From CAYLZW01 sp964388085 (lineage in GTDB: Bacteria; Myxococcota; UBA727; CAYLZW01): 15,092 bases of DNA. The position numbers were made by a program, and so were the translations under genes. A model generated the notes under the pieces. The model searched no databases, was not told where the DNA came from, and worked only from the letters and a program-made list of their open reading frames with translations. Of this stretch, positions 1 through 7,006 are shown piece after piece (the first letter of the stretch is position 1; the number at the start of each line of letters is the position of its first letter). The stretch is taken from assembly GCA_964388085.1 (NCBI GenBank), contig CAYLZW010000127.1:1-15092 (forward strand), given 5' to 3'.

Positions 1-216
1 GCGGCTTGGCGCGATATTTGTGTTTATTGCGCTTCAGTCGCCACGAGGTCCCAATTGGCCGGACGACAATCCGCCGGACGAGAAGCGGGCGCCGATGAGG
101 ACGGCAAGCCGCAGTACCGGGGCGGCGCGCGCGAGCTCGATCCTGCGTTCCGTAGGGCGCCGAAGGGCCTCGAGGCGCTCGCCGAGCAGGAGTGCCGGCG
201 GCTGACCGGCCGCTGA
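1..216 (+). CDS. Possible C-terminal fragment of an upstream hypothetical gene (5' end outside window)
   Basis: Frame 1 is open from the first base to a TGA at 214-216 and would encode about 71 residues ending in EQECRRLTGR. From about base 85 onward the codons have the strong G/C third-position preference seen in the genes around it, and the peptide is charged and soluble-looking (for example DEDGKPQYRGGARELDP). The first 80 bases are less convincing: they contain AT-richer codons (ATT TGT GTT TAT) and the alternative frame 2 looks equally protein-like there, ending in PPDEKRAP. So this is either the tail of a gene starting left of the window, a tail carrying a frameshift near base 90, or chance. 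No family is recognised. Nothing else convincing occupies bases 217-267. Confidence 0.3.
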   Translation, partial: AAWRDICVYCASVATRSQLAGRQSAGREAGADEDGKPQYRGGARELDPAFRRAPKGLEALAEQECRRLTGR

Positions 217-267
217 AGAAACGTTCGCATCAGGCCGCCGCGCGTCCTCGGCGCCTGCGGGATCTTG

Positions 268-273
268 TATGCT
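268..273 (+). promoter_or_regulatory. Candidate -10 element (TATGCT) of the SH3b/barrel gene
   Basis: TATGCT lies 26 bases before the ATG at 300, in a locally less GC-rich stretch (GATCTTGTATGCT). A start of transcription near base 280 would leave a 5' leader of about 20 bases containing the Shine-Dalgarno sequence GAGG at 292-295, four bases before the ATG. No clear -35 hexamer is visible at the expected distance. The call rests on position and sequence only. Confidence 0.35.
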
Positions 274-299
274 GCCGCCGGCCTTTTCGACGAGGACGC

Positions 300-1868
300 A
301 TGCTCTTGGCTCTCCGCTCGCTCGCGCTGCCCCTGCTCCTCTGCCTCGCGGTTACCTCGGCGGCCACCGAGGCGGACGCGCGACGATCGCAGTGTAAGAA
401 GCGTGAACGGCGCGTCGTGAAGGGCAGCGCTGCCTACGGCGGTCCGGCGCTCGGTTTCGAGGTCACGTACGTGTTCCCGAGCTCCCGCTGCGTGGACGTG
501 CTGCGCACCACCGCGGACGGCAGCTTCGCGCTGGTGGCCATCGAGGACGGCCGCGTGGGCTGGGTGGCGACCGGCCTCGTCGAGGCTGACCTGAGCGAGG
601 AGAAGGGCGCCAAGCCGGCGCCGGTGGCCTCGCCCTACGAGGTGCTCGCCGTGCGCGACACGTCACTGCGTAAGCACCCCCGCTTCGACGCGCGCGTGCT
701 GACGACGGTGCACGCGAAGGCCAAGCTGCAGGTGACCGGCACCTCGCCCGACGGGCTCTGGCTGTACGTCGAGAGCAAAGGCGAACAGGGCTGGGTCTCC
801 CGCTATCAGGTCGCGGTAGCGCTGCCGGCGGAGAAGAGCCCGCCCACCGCGGGGGATGGCGCGTGGACGATTCGAGGGCCGCGCGCCGGCGCGGCGCCAC
901 CGCGGGCGTCGGTCGAGCGCGCGCAGGCCGAGGGCGGTGACGAGAAGGGCGACGGCGGCAAGCAAGAGGGCGCTCTGCCCGACGACGGCAGCGCAGCCCC
1001 GGCTGACGCTGCCGCGGCCGCCGCGGGGCCGCGCCTGCTCGGCAGAGGGCAGGAGATCTCGTTCGCGATCAGCGTCGGGCAGTGGAGCCAGACCTACGCG
1101 TCGGATGCGCAAGGCGACGCCTTCTACAAGTACGACCTCTCGAGCACGGGGCCGGCGGGGACGCTGTCGTACGCCTACCGCGGCGACTTCCCGCTCGTGG
1201 CCGACGCGCAGCTGAACCTCGGCCTGTTCGGCTTCGACCTCGCGCCGCCGGGCGCGCCCGGGGAAGACCCGATCTACACGTCCGTGTTTCACGCCGCGCT
1301 CGCGGCCCACGTCGGCTGGCGCCTGCACGGCGACGAGATCGTCGACGTCGAGGCCGGGCTCGGCAGCGGCCTGTCCGTGGTCTGGATCGGTGACATCGAG
1401 GTCGCGGGCACGCGCGTCGACGCGTTCACGCCCGGCGTCTACCTCGACGCCGTCCGCCCCTATGTCGCCGCCAGAACGCGCCTGGCCGGTGGCGCGCTCG
1501 GGCTCGTCTCCCTTGAGGCCGCGGTGCCGCTCGGCGGGTACCTGATGGTCTATGACCCCGGCACCAAGTATCTCGACGACTACGACGGCGTGCCCGTCCT
1601 CGATGTGCCGAAGCCGCGGCACCCGGACGCCGAAGCCGCGGACGGCGAGGCGGAGCCGCCTGTCATGCACCCGGCCGTCGGCGTGGAGGCTCGGCTGCGC
1701 TACGCGTTTCCGCTCGGCGACGTCGTCCGGCTGCGCGCCAGCCTCGGGATCGGCGCGCGCCAGGCCTTCATCGGCGGGCCCGGTGTCCGCGCCAGCGGCA
1801 TCTACACCGAGGCCACCAACATCGACTTCCTCGGCTCCTTCGATCTGGGCGCTGACTTCAGCTTCTGA
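300..1868 (+). CDS. Exported SH3b-domain protein with C-terminal outer-membrane beta-barrel
   Basis: The 522-residue product starts with a signal peptide (hydrophobic about residues 2-20, likely cleavage in the AATEADA region). Residues about 39-94 and 112-172 form two SH3-like repeats; the second has the bacterial SH3b pattern (VRDTSLRKHP ... WLYVESKGEQGWV). A low-complexity Ala/Gly/Asp/Lys linker (about 180-245) leads to a region of alternating amphipathic strands (about 250-522) ending in Phe, as in outer-membrane barrels recognised by the BAM machinery. The SH3b part probably faces the periplasm and binds peptidoglycan or a protein partner while the barrel anchors it; that topology is inference. 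ATG 300 was chosen over an in-frame upstream start at 192 because it begins directly at the signal peptide and has GAGG four bases upstream. The next gene, 63 bp downstream on the same strand, also has an SH3b domain. Confidence 0.75.
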   Translation: MLLALRSLALPLLLCLAVTSAATEADARRSQCKKRERRVVKGSAAYGGPALGFEVTYVFPSSRCVDVLRTTADGSFALVAIEDGRVGWVATGLVEADLSEEKGAKPAPVASPYEVLAVRDTSLRKHPRFDARVLTTVHAKAKLQVTGTSPDGLWLYVESKGEQGWVSRYQVAVALPAEKSPPTAGDGAWTIRGPRAGAAPPRASVERAQAEGGDEKGDGGKQEGALPDDGSAAPADAAAAAAGPRLLGRGQEISFAISVGQWSQTYASDAQGDAFYKYDLSSTGPAGTLSYAYRGDFPLVADAQLNLGLFGFDLAPPGAPGEDPIYTSVFHAALAAHVGWRLHGDEIVDVEAGLGSGLSVVWIGDIEVAGTRVDAFTPGVYLDAVRPYVAARTRLAGGALGLVSLEAAVPLGGYLMVYDPGTKYLDDYDGVPVLDVPKPRHPDAEAADGEAEPPVMHPAVGVEARLRYAFPLGDVVRLRASLGIGARQAFIGGPGVRASGIYTEATNIDFLGSFDLGADFSF

Positions 1869-1919
1869 GCTAACCTCCGAGCACGACGCCGGCTCGCGCC
1901 GCGGAGCGCGGACGTCGTT

Positions 1920-1926
1920 GGGGAGG
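1920..1926 (+). promoter_or_regulatory. Strong ribosome binding site GGGGAGG
   Basis: GGGGAGG sits five bases before the ATG at 1932 and fixes that start, which also begins exactly at a lipoprotein signal peptide. The 63-bp spacer after the previous stop shows no clear promoter, so co-transcription with the SH3b/barrel gene is plausible. Confidence 0.7.
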
Positions 1927-1931
1927 CGCTC

Positions 1932-4466
1932 ATGCACATCTTTCGAACCGCCGCGTGTGTGCTCGCGGGCGTGTGCCTCATCGCATGCTCCAAGAAAGAG
2001 CTCCCGCCGGAGGGCGTCGACCTGAACGGCGAGATCCCGGAGCGCGAGCTCGCCGCCGTCCAGAAGGAGCCTACGGGCGGCCTCCCCGACGAGGTCGAGG
2101 CGCCGACGGTGCTCGAGTACCAGGGCCCGGCGGCGAAGGACGCGCCCGTCTCGGAGTACACGTTCACGAAATACGAGCGCGGCATGGTGCTTTCCCTCGC
2201 CGCCGCGAGCACGAACGTCCGCAAAGCGCCGAGCGCCGACGCGGAGGTCGCGCGCGCGCTGCCGCTCGGCGTGCGCGTGCTGGTGAGCAGGCCGTCGTCG
2301 GAGGCCGTGCGCGTCGGCGGCCGGGTTGATCGCTGGTACGAGGTGTACGTCCTCGAGACGGGCGCCCCCGAGCCGGACGCGCCGGAGGGGCACGTATTCG
2401 GCGGCGCGCTGACGCCTCTCGCCGGCTCGGTCGACCTCGACGGCGACACCGAGCTCGAGGAGTGGGCCGCGGTGTTCACGCAGAAGGGCGCTTTGGCGGT
2501 GCGCGTGTCCGAGCGCAGCGGCCCCAAAGACAAGCGCGACACGGCGACGGCGCTCTCGCTCAGGCACAAGGACAAGACGAAGCTCGGCGGCAGCGCGCGC
2601 GTCCACGCCGAAGGCCCCGCGGCGGAGTCGGCCGCCAACAATGACGAGAACCACGCCGGCATCGTCGTCGCCGAGACCTGCGTCGACGGCGCGTGTCGCC
2701 TCGCGGCCGTCGGCTATGTCGAGGTGCCCGACGAGGGCGGCGAGCTAGAGACCCTCACGCGGCGCACGGTGCCGAAGGGCGAGACGCTCGCGCTCAGCTA
2801 CCGCGGCGATCGGTTCTGGATCGGCGACGTCCGCCAGACCTATTGGCTCGATCGCAAGCGCCATGGACGCGAGTGGCAAAAGCCGGAATGGGAGAAGGCC
2901 GTGTGCCCCGGCTGTGAGGGGCGCAAGGTGAGCGTGCTCGTCGGCGAGCCAAGCGAGACGGTGCTCGAGATCGAGCCGAGCGAGGAGGAGGAGGGCCCCG
3001 ACGCAGAAGAGAACAGCCTCACCTGCAAGACGTTCGCGCGCATCGTGGAGGGGCCGCGCAAGGACAAGAAGGTGATCGCGTGCGCCGTGACGTTCGGCGG
3101 CAAGGTAGGGCCCGTCGAGGTGCGGCCGCTGTTCTTCGTGCTCGACGGCGATCGCTGGATCGAGGTCGGCTCCCCGTTGCCGGGCGCGGACATACCGCAG
3201 GAGTCGGCGCGCAGGCTCCTTGAGGCGAGGAAGGACATCAAGCTGTCGAAGGACGGCGGCATGACGCTCACCGGCATCCCCACCGCCAAGCAGGAGGTCA
3301 TCTTTGAGGACGACAGGGGCCGCGTGGTGTTCCTCGGCTGGTACCGCCGCGGCTTCGACGCCGCGCCGGAGACCGTGAGCGTCGCCTTCCACCACGTCGA
3401 GCTCGGGCCGGTCTATCGCGCGCGCTCTCTACAGCCCGAGGACCGCTACTTCGAGCCCGAGAGCGCGAGCTCGCGCGGCGGCGGCGCGTTCTTCGTGCCC
3501 TCGCTCTACGGAGGCGTCGCCGTGTACCAATGGCAGCCGTCGTTCGGCCCCACGGACATCTCATGGAGCGACCCAGCCGACGCCGCCGCGACGCAGGGCG
3601 TGAGCTTTCAGCCGCACTTCCGCATGACCTGCGGCGCGCCCGAGCTCGTCAACGTCGTCGTCGACGTGCCGCGCAAAGAGCTCGTGCAGATCGGCAGCGC
3701 CAAGGGGGGCCCGATCTTCGGCCTGCCGCGCGAGCACCCGTACCATGAGCGCTTCTTCAGCGCCGAGGTGCGCGGGCAGCATGGCCAGAAGGTCGAGCGC
3801 ACGCCCGAGGAGGCGCGCGCGGGCGTCGACGAGATGCTCGCCAAGATGCCCTACTACTTCGTCGAGGACAGCTTCGGGCGCGTCCTGCAGTTGACGCGCG
3901 ACGGCATCGACAACCCGAGCCTGTGCGAGCCGGTGCTGTACCTCTACCCGCCGGCCCCGACGCCGGTGCGGGTCGAGGTCGCGCGCGTCAGCATCACCAA
4001 GAGCCGCCCGCTCGCTCGAGACAACGCGTGGCGCTACGTCGCGCAGCCGGACGGCCGCGTGAGCGTCGGGGGCGAGCGCCTGCCCTTCCTGTTCTGGGAG
4101 GGCGAAGGCGCGGCCTTCCCGTTCCCCGAGCGCGGCTTCGTGGTGGCGCGTGACGACGTGAGCGCGTTCCTGCGCGACGCGCTCGAGCGCCATGGCCTCG
4201 AGGGGCGCGAGATCCGGGAGTTCCTCGACGCCTGGGCGCCGCGCCTGTTGCGCCACGAGCACGTCGCCATCGCCTTCCACGAGCGCGCGTTCATCGACCA
4301 GCTGAGCCCGCTCACCATCGAGCCCCCGCCCGCCCGCGTCGTGCGCGTGCTGATGGACTGGCGGCCGGCGAAGGCGGGCGAGGCGCTTCTGCCGCAGGCG
4401 CTGCCGTCATCGCCGCCGCCGCGCTCGGGCTACGTCGCCGTCGAGTGGGGGGGCGTCATGCGCTGA
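1932..4466 (+). CDS. Large SH3b-domain lipoprotein with a C-terminal YLYP...FWEG domain
   Basis: An 844-residue protein with a lipoprotein signal peptide: residues 1-19 are hydrophobic and the lipobox LIAC is followed by SKKE, so the mature protein should be lipid-anchored at about Cys19. An SH3b-like domain covers about residues 85-164 (ASTNVRKAPSADAEV, a Trp-Tyr-Glu-Val strand, then GHVFGGAL). It is followed by a segment starting DLDGDTELEEWAAVF that resembles an FG-GAP/VCBS strand, and by a central region I do not recognise, which includes a CPGC motif. The C-terminal part begins CEPVLYLYP at residue 665 and contains FWEGEG at 721. I recall this YLYP/FWEG combination from C-terminal domains of many secreted bacterial proteins of unknown function. 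No catalytic site can be assigned. The gene probably acts at the cell envelope with the SH3b/barrel protein upstream. Confidence 0.8.
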   Translation: MHIFRTAACVLAGVCLIACSKKELPPEGVDLNGEIPERELAAVQKEPTGGLPDEVEAPTVLEYQGPAAKDAPVSEYTFTKYERGMVLSLAAASTNVRKAPSADAEVARALPLGVRVLVSRPSSEAVRVGGRVDRWYEVYVLETGAPEPDAPEGHVFGGALTPLAGSVDLDGDTELEEWAAVFTQKGALAVRVSERSGPKDKRDTATALSLRHKDKTKLGGSARVHAEGPAAESAANNDENHAGIVVAETCVDGACRLAAVGYVEVPDEGGELETLTRRTVPKGETLALSYRGDRFWIGDVRQTYWLDRKRHGREWQKPEWEKAVCPGCEGRKVSVLVGEPSETVLEIEPSEEEEGPDAEENSLTCKTFARIVEGPRKDKKVIACAVTFGGKVGPVEVRPLFFVLDGDRWIEVGSPLPGADIPQESARRLLEARKDIKLSKDGGMTLTGIPTAKQEVIFEDDRGRVVFLGWYRRGFDAAPETVSVAFHHVELGPVYRARSLQPEDRYFEPESASSRGGGAFFVPSLYGGVAVYQWQPSFGPTDISWSDPADAAATQGVSFQPHFRMTCGAPELVNVVVDVPRKELVQIGSAKGGPIFGLPREHPYHERFFSAEVRGQHGQKVERTPEEARAGVDEMLAKMPYYFVEDSFGRVLQLTRDGIDNPSLCEPVLYLYPPAPTPVRVEVARVSITKSRPLARDNAWRYVAQPDGRVSVGGERLPFLFWEGEGAAFPFPERGFVVARDDVSAFLRDALERHGLEGREIREFLDAWAPRLLRHEHVAIAFHERAFIDQLSPLTIEPPPARVVRVLMDWRPAKAGEALLPQALPSSPPPRSGYVAVEWGGVMR

Positions 4467-4512
4467 CCCTCGTCGCCGTCGGGCGCGCGTGCGCTCGCCG
4501 CCGAGGCCGCGC

Positions 4513-4518
4513 TACACT
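4513..4518 (+). promoter_or_regulatory. Candidate -10 element TACACT, leaderless arrangement
   Basis: TACACT ends seven bases before the ATG at 4526 (spacer GGCCGCT). If it is a -10 hexamer, transcription would start at or within a base of the start codon, giving a leaderless mRNA. There is no Shine-Dalgarno sequence just before this ATG, which fits. No -35 hexamer is obvious. Confidence 0.4.
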
Positions 4519-4525
4519 GGCCGCT

Positions 4526-5266
4526 ATGTCCAATGCGCGCATCGGGTCGTGGGGGCTGATGCTGTCCCTTGGGTTGTCGCTCTCCTCCGCCGCGCACGCC
4601 GCCGACGTCTGCGAGATCGCGAAGCCCTCGCTGAAGCCCCTCGGGTTCTCGAAGAAGTACCTGCAGTTCGCGGTCAAGCGCACCGTCGAGTTCTGCGATC
4701 CGGCGGCGCCGGACGTAGAGCACACGTGGTCCTTCATCGAGGTCTACACCCTCGACGGCGCCCTCAAGCGGCGCTTTCGAGACAGGCTCGACGAGGGTCT
4801 GTACGAGCGGCTGCGGCAGGATCCGGCGGCCCGGACGCGGCTGCCGCAGGCCATCGCGACCTTCCTCGCGGGCGAGGTGTTGAGCAAGGAGCAGATCGAC
4901 GCCCACCTCGCTGACGGCGCCTTTCAGGCGGTCGAGGCCACGAAGAGCAGCCCGAACCGGAAGTGCACCCTGAAGGCCATGATCCTCTCGCAGGACTCGG
5001 GCGGGGTGCCGACCAAGCACTTCGCGGTCGTGCTGCACGTCGGCGACGACAAGAAGACGCTGTTCACGTCGAAGGAGGCCTACACCGGGAAGCTCGAGCT
5101 CGAATTCCGCTGGTACGAGCTGCCGAAGGAGAAGCGCCGAAAGCACGCGCACGCCATCGGGTTCACGCTGCGCGAGTCAGAGGGCTGGGCGCCCGGCTCG
5201 CCCGGCTCTGTCTACAGCGCGAGCTTTCAAGTGCTGCGCGCGGCGGAGCTCGCTCCATGCTTCTGA
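4526..5266 (+). CDS. Exported hypothetical protein, four cysteines
   Basis: The 246-residue product has a clear Sec signal peptide (hydrophobic residues about 9-22) with an AHA-A cleavage site at about residues 23-26, so the mature protein should be periplasmic or secreted. It contains exactly four mature cysteines (29, 57, 147, 245), enough for two disulfides, one possibly tying the N-terminus to the penultimate residue. The body looks mixed alpha/beta: beta strands around VEHTWSFIEVY, a helical stretch with KEQIDAHLADGAFQ, then beta strands through HFAVVLHVG and LELEFRWYEL. I do not recognise a family. ATG 4526 is chosen because it begins right before the signal peptide; an in-frame start at 4445 would overlap the previous gene and prepend an Arg-rich segment. 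It faces a convergent gene 46 bp downstream. Confidence 0.75.
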   Translation: MSNARIGSWGLMLSLGLSLSSAAHAADVCEIAKPSLKPLGFSKKYLQFAVKRTVEFCDPAAPDVEHTWSFIEVYTLDGALKRRFRDRLDEGLYERLRQDPAARTRLPQAIATFLAGEVLSKEQIDAHLADGAFQAVEATKSSPNRKCTLKAMILSQDSGGVPTKHFAVVLHVGDDKKTLFTSKEAYTGKLELEFRWYELPKEKRRKHAHAIGFTLRESEGWAPGSPGSVYSASFQVLRAAELAPCF

Positions 5267-5306
5267 GCCGCGCTCGCTCCTGAGCCGCGCTCGCTCCTGA
5301 GCCGCG
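5264..5306 (+). repeat. 17-bp tandem repeat on the stop codon, about 2.5 copies
   Basis: The unit TGAGCCGCGCTCGCTCC occurs exactly at 5264-5280 and 5281-5297, and its first nine bases recur at 5298-5306. The first TGA is the stop codon of the 246-residue exported protein gene, so the duplication begins at the stop. Each unit contains the small inverted repeat GAGC-CGC-GCTC. The array lies between two convergent genes and could help end transcription, but there is no T-tract. Confidence 0.85.
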
Positions 5307-5312
5307 TCCCGC

Positions 5313-6956
5313 TCACTCGGCGTTCACGCCCTCGAAGGACACCGTGGCGAGGTCTTCTGCGGAGGCCGAAGCGTCACCGAAGGTCGCGAGCGTAAGCAGG
5401 ATCTGAGCCTCGTCGACCGGCACCCCACCTGCGTGCTCCCACAGCGGCATGAACGGGCCCTCTGCCGTCGCATAAGAGAAGTCGAGGCTGCCGTCCGCCG
5501 CGACGTCGAGGCGCAAGTAGGTCACGCCGGCGGGCGCGGGCGGGTCGAGGGTGCCGGACGAGGACCCGCTGCCGTCGATGGCGCGCACCGTCGCGCGGAG
5601 GGTGCCCGCGCGGATCCCGAGGTAGGCCTCGTGCGTCGCGCCGAGGAGCACGTGCAGGCCGGCGAACGTGTCGAGCAGCGCGCTCGACGGCCGATCGCGG
5701 ACCTTCACGACCACGGTCTGTCCGCGGAGCTGCCGCGGGGACGTCGCGCGCGCGGCGCAGTGAAGCGGGCCCGGCGGTGTCTGCGTGAACGTCAGCTCGC
5801 CGGAGCTGGCAGAGGCCGTGCAACCCTCCTCGGCCGCGATCGTCCACGCCGACCCGAGGCCGTCGTCGAAGCTCTGCTCGAGCTCGCCCGCGGGGCACCA
5901 CGAGGGGGAGAGGACCCGTCCGCGCACAGCGTCGAGCGCGACCACCTGCGGGTTGGCCGGCTCGAGGCCGTGGACGCGAACGAACGGACGCACCCGATCG
6001 ATCCAGGGCGGCGCCGCGCGCGCCCACAGGATCGTCCAGCTCGAGCCGTCGCTCGAGACCTGGAAGCGGATCGTGTTGTCGGCGACCCGATGGCGGACGC
6101 GCCAGTGGCGATAGGCGACCGGGTCCGTGACCACCTCGGTGACGTCGACGCTGGGGGTCACAGAGCGCACCGTCGCGCGATAGGCGTGGCCGTCGTAGCG
6201 GAGGCGCAAGAAGTCGTTCGCGGGGTCAGGGCCCGGGATCGAGAGCGTCGTGACGAGGCGCTTCGAGCCCGGCAGCGCAGAGAACACGAGCTCGAGGTCG
6301 TCCTCGCGCAGCGACACGTCCCAGTTGGAGACGAGGCGCCCGAAGTCGCCCGCGTCGGGCGGGGAGCCGGCCGGCACCTCGAAGCGAACGCCGCCCGCGC
6401 TGTGGGAGACGTCGACGGCGCCGTTCGGCTCGAGCCGCCAGTCGCTCGGCGGCGCCGAGAAGTCGTCGGCGAGCATCGTCACCGTGCCGCAGGGGCCGCC
6501 GCCGTCCGCGCCGGCGTCGCTCCCCGCGTCATCGCTCGGCGGGGCGCCGGCGTCGCTGGTGTTGCCGTCGCCGTCGCCCCCGTCGAGGTCGCCCGCGTCG
6601 AGGTCGCCCGCGTCGAGGTCGCTCGCGTCGAGGTCGCTCGCGTCGAGGTCGCTCGCGTCGAGCGCACCGCCGTCCATCGCCGCGTCGGGCGTCGCGCCGT
6701 CGAGCGGGTCGCCCGCGTCCGCTGAGCTCACGTCCGCGGGATCGAGCGCCGCGTCCCGGTGCCAATCGGCGACGTGGCGGCCGCCCACCGGCGCGCCGCT
6801 GTCCGGAGGGTGAGGGCCGTCGGGCTCGCCCGCCAGCGTGAGCAGGAACCCGCAGCCTCCGTCGACGGTGACCGTGAGCGCGAGCGCGACCAGTCCGACG
6901 AGCGCGCGAGGTCCAGAGGGGATCGCGAGCGGCACCGAAGCAGGATAGCGTGCCAC
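5313..6956 (-). CDS. Exported protein with Asp-rich repeat linker and two concanavalin-like modules
   Basis: A 547-residue protein. The N-terminus has a hydrophobic segment (about residues 15-31) followed by DGGCG; the Cys might be lipidated, but the preceding residues are not a canonical lipobox. Residues about 45-155 are an extended Asp/Ala/Gly/Pro-rich linker holding tandem LDASD/LDAGD pentapeptides. Two similar beta-rich modules follow at about 160-348 and 356-545. They share an opening DDF.../SFDDG... segment, then strands such as LRLRYDGHAYRATVR and AYLGIRAGTLRATVR, resembling concanavalin/laminin-G-like (DUF1349-like) jelly rolls that often bind glycans. Start: GTG at 6956, or GTG at 6935, which lies six bases after TATCCT and could be the real, leaderless start. 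The phosphatidate phosphatase gene lies 50 bp upstream on the same strand. Binding function is inferred only. Confidence 0.75.
   Translation of the reverse strand: MARYPASVPLAIPSGPRALVGLVALALTVTVDGGCGFLLTLAGEPDGPHPPDSGAPVGGRHVADWHRDAALDPADVSSADAGDPLDGATPDAAMDGGALDASDLDASDLDASDLDAGDLDAGDLDGGDGDGNTSDAGAPPSDDAGSDAGADGGGPCGTVTMLADDFSAPPSDWRLEPNGAVDVSHSAGGVRFEVPAGSPPDAGDFGRLVSNWDVSLREDDLELVFSALPGSKRLVTTLSIPGPDPANDFLRLRYDGHAYRATVRSVTPSVDVTEVVTDPVAYRHWRVRHRVADNTIRFQVSSDGSSWTILWARAAPPWIDRVRPFVRVHGLEPANPQVVALDAVRGRVLSPSWCPAGELEQSFDDGLGSAWTIAAEEGCTASASSGELTFTQTPPGPLHCAARATSPRQLRGQTVVVKVRDRPSSALLDTFAGLHVLLGATHEAYLGIRAGTLRATVRAIDGSGSSSGTLDPPAPAGVTYLRLDVAADGSLDFSYATAEGPFMPLWEHAGGVPVDEAQILLTLATFGDASASAEDLATVSFEGVNAE
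6581..6655 (-). repeat. Five 15-bp in-frame tandem repeats coding Asp-rich pentapeptides
   Basis: On the plus strand the unit CGTCGAGGTCGCCCG occurs at 6581 and 6596, and the one-base variant with GCTCG occurs at 6611, 6626 and 6641; a partial copy begins at 6656. On the coding (minus) strand this gives three LDASD and two LDAGD pentapeptides inside the linker of the exported two-module protein. The unit length keeps frame, so copy number could vary by slippage without breaking the gene. Confidence 0.9.
6942..6947 (-). promoter_or_regulatory. Candidate -10 element TATCCT (minus strand)
   Basis: Read on the minus strand, TATCCT ends six bases before the GTG at 6935, the alternative start of the two-module protein. 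It lies inside the coding frame if the GTG at 6956 is used, so only one of the two readings can hold. It matches the spacing seen in front of two other genes here. Confidence 0.3.
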
Positions 6957-7006
6957 GCGGCGAACGCGACCTGCGCGCGACGACGTTGACGAGGTCGCCG
7001 CGACGC

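Noticed and set aside
663..2654. Long minus-strand open frame of 663 codons opposite the SH3b genes
   Set aside because: Arg/Ala-rich product without domains; it is an antisense shadow expected from strong G/C third-position bias, and the plus-strand genes have signal peptides, domains and ribosome binding sites.
6581..6655. Regular tandem repeats considered as a CRISPR array
   Set aside because: The 15-bp units are contiguous without spacers and lie in frame inside a coding region.
5433..6725. Plus-strand open frame of 430 codons with VEVAR repeats
   Set aside because: The repeats are the antisense reading of the Asp-rich minisatellite; no ribosome binding site or domain.
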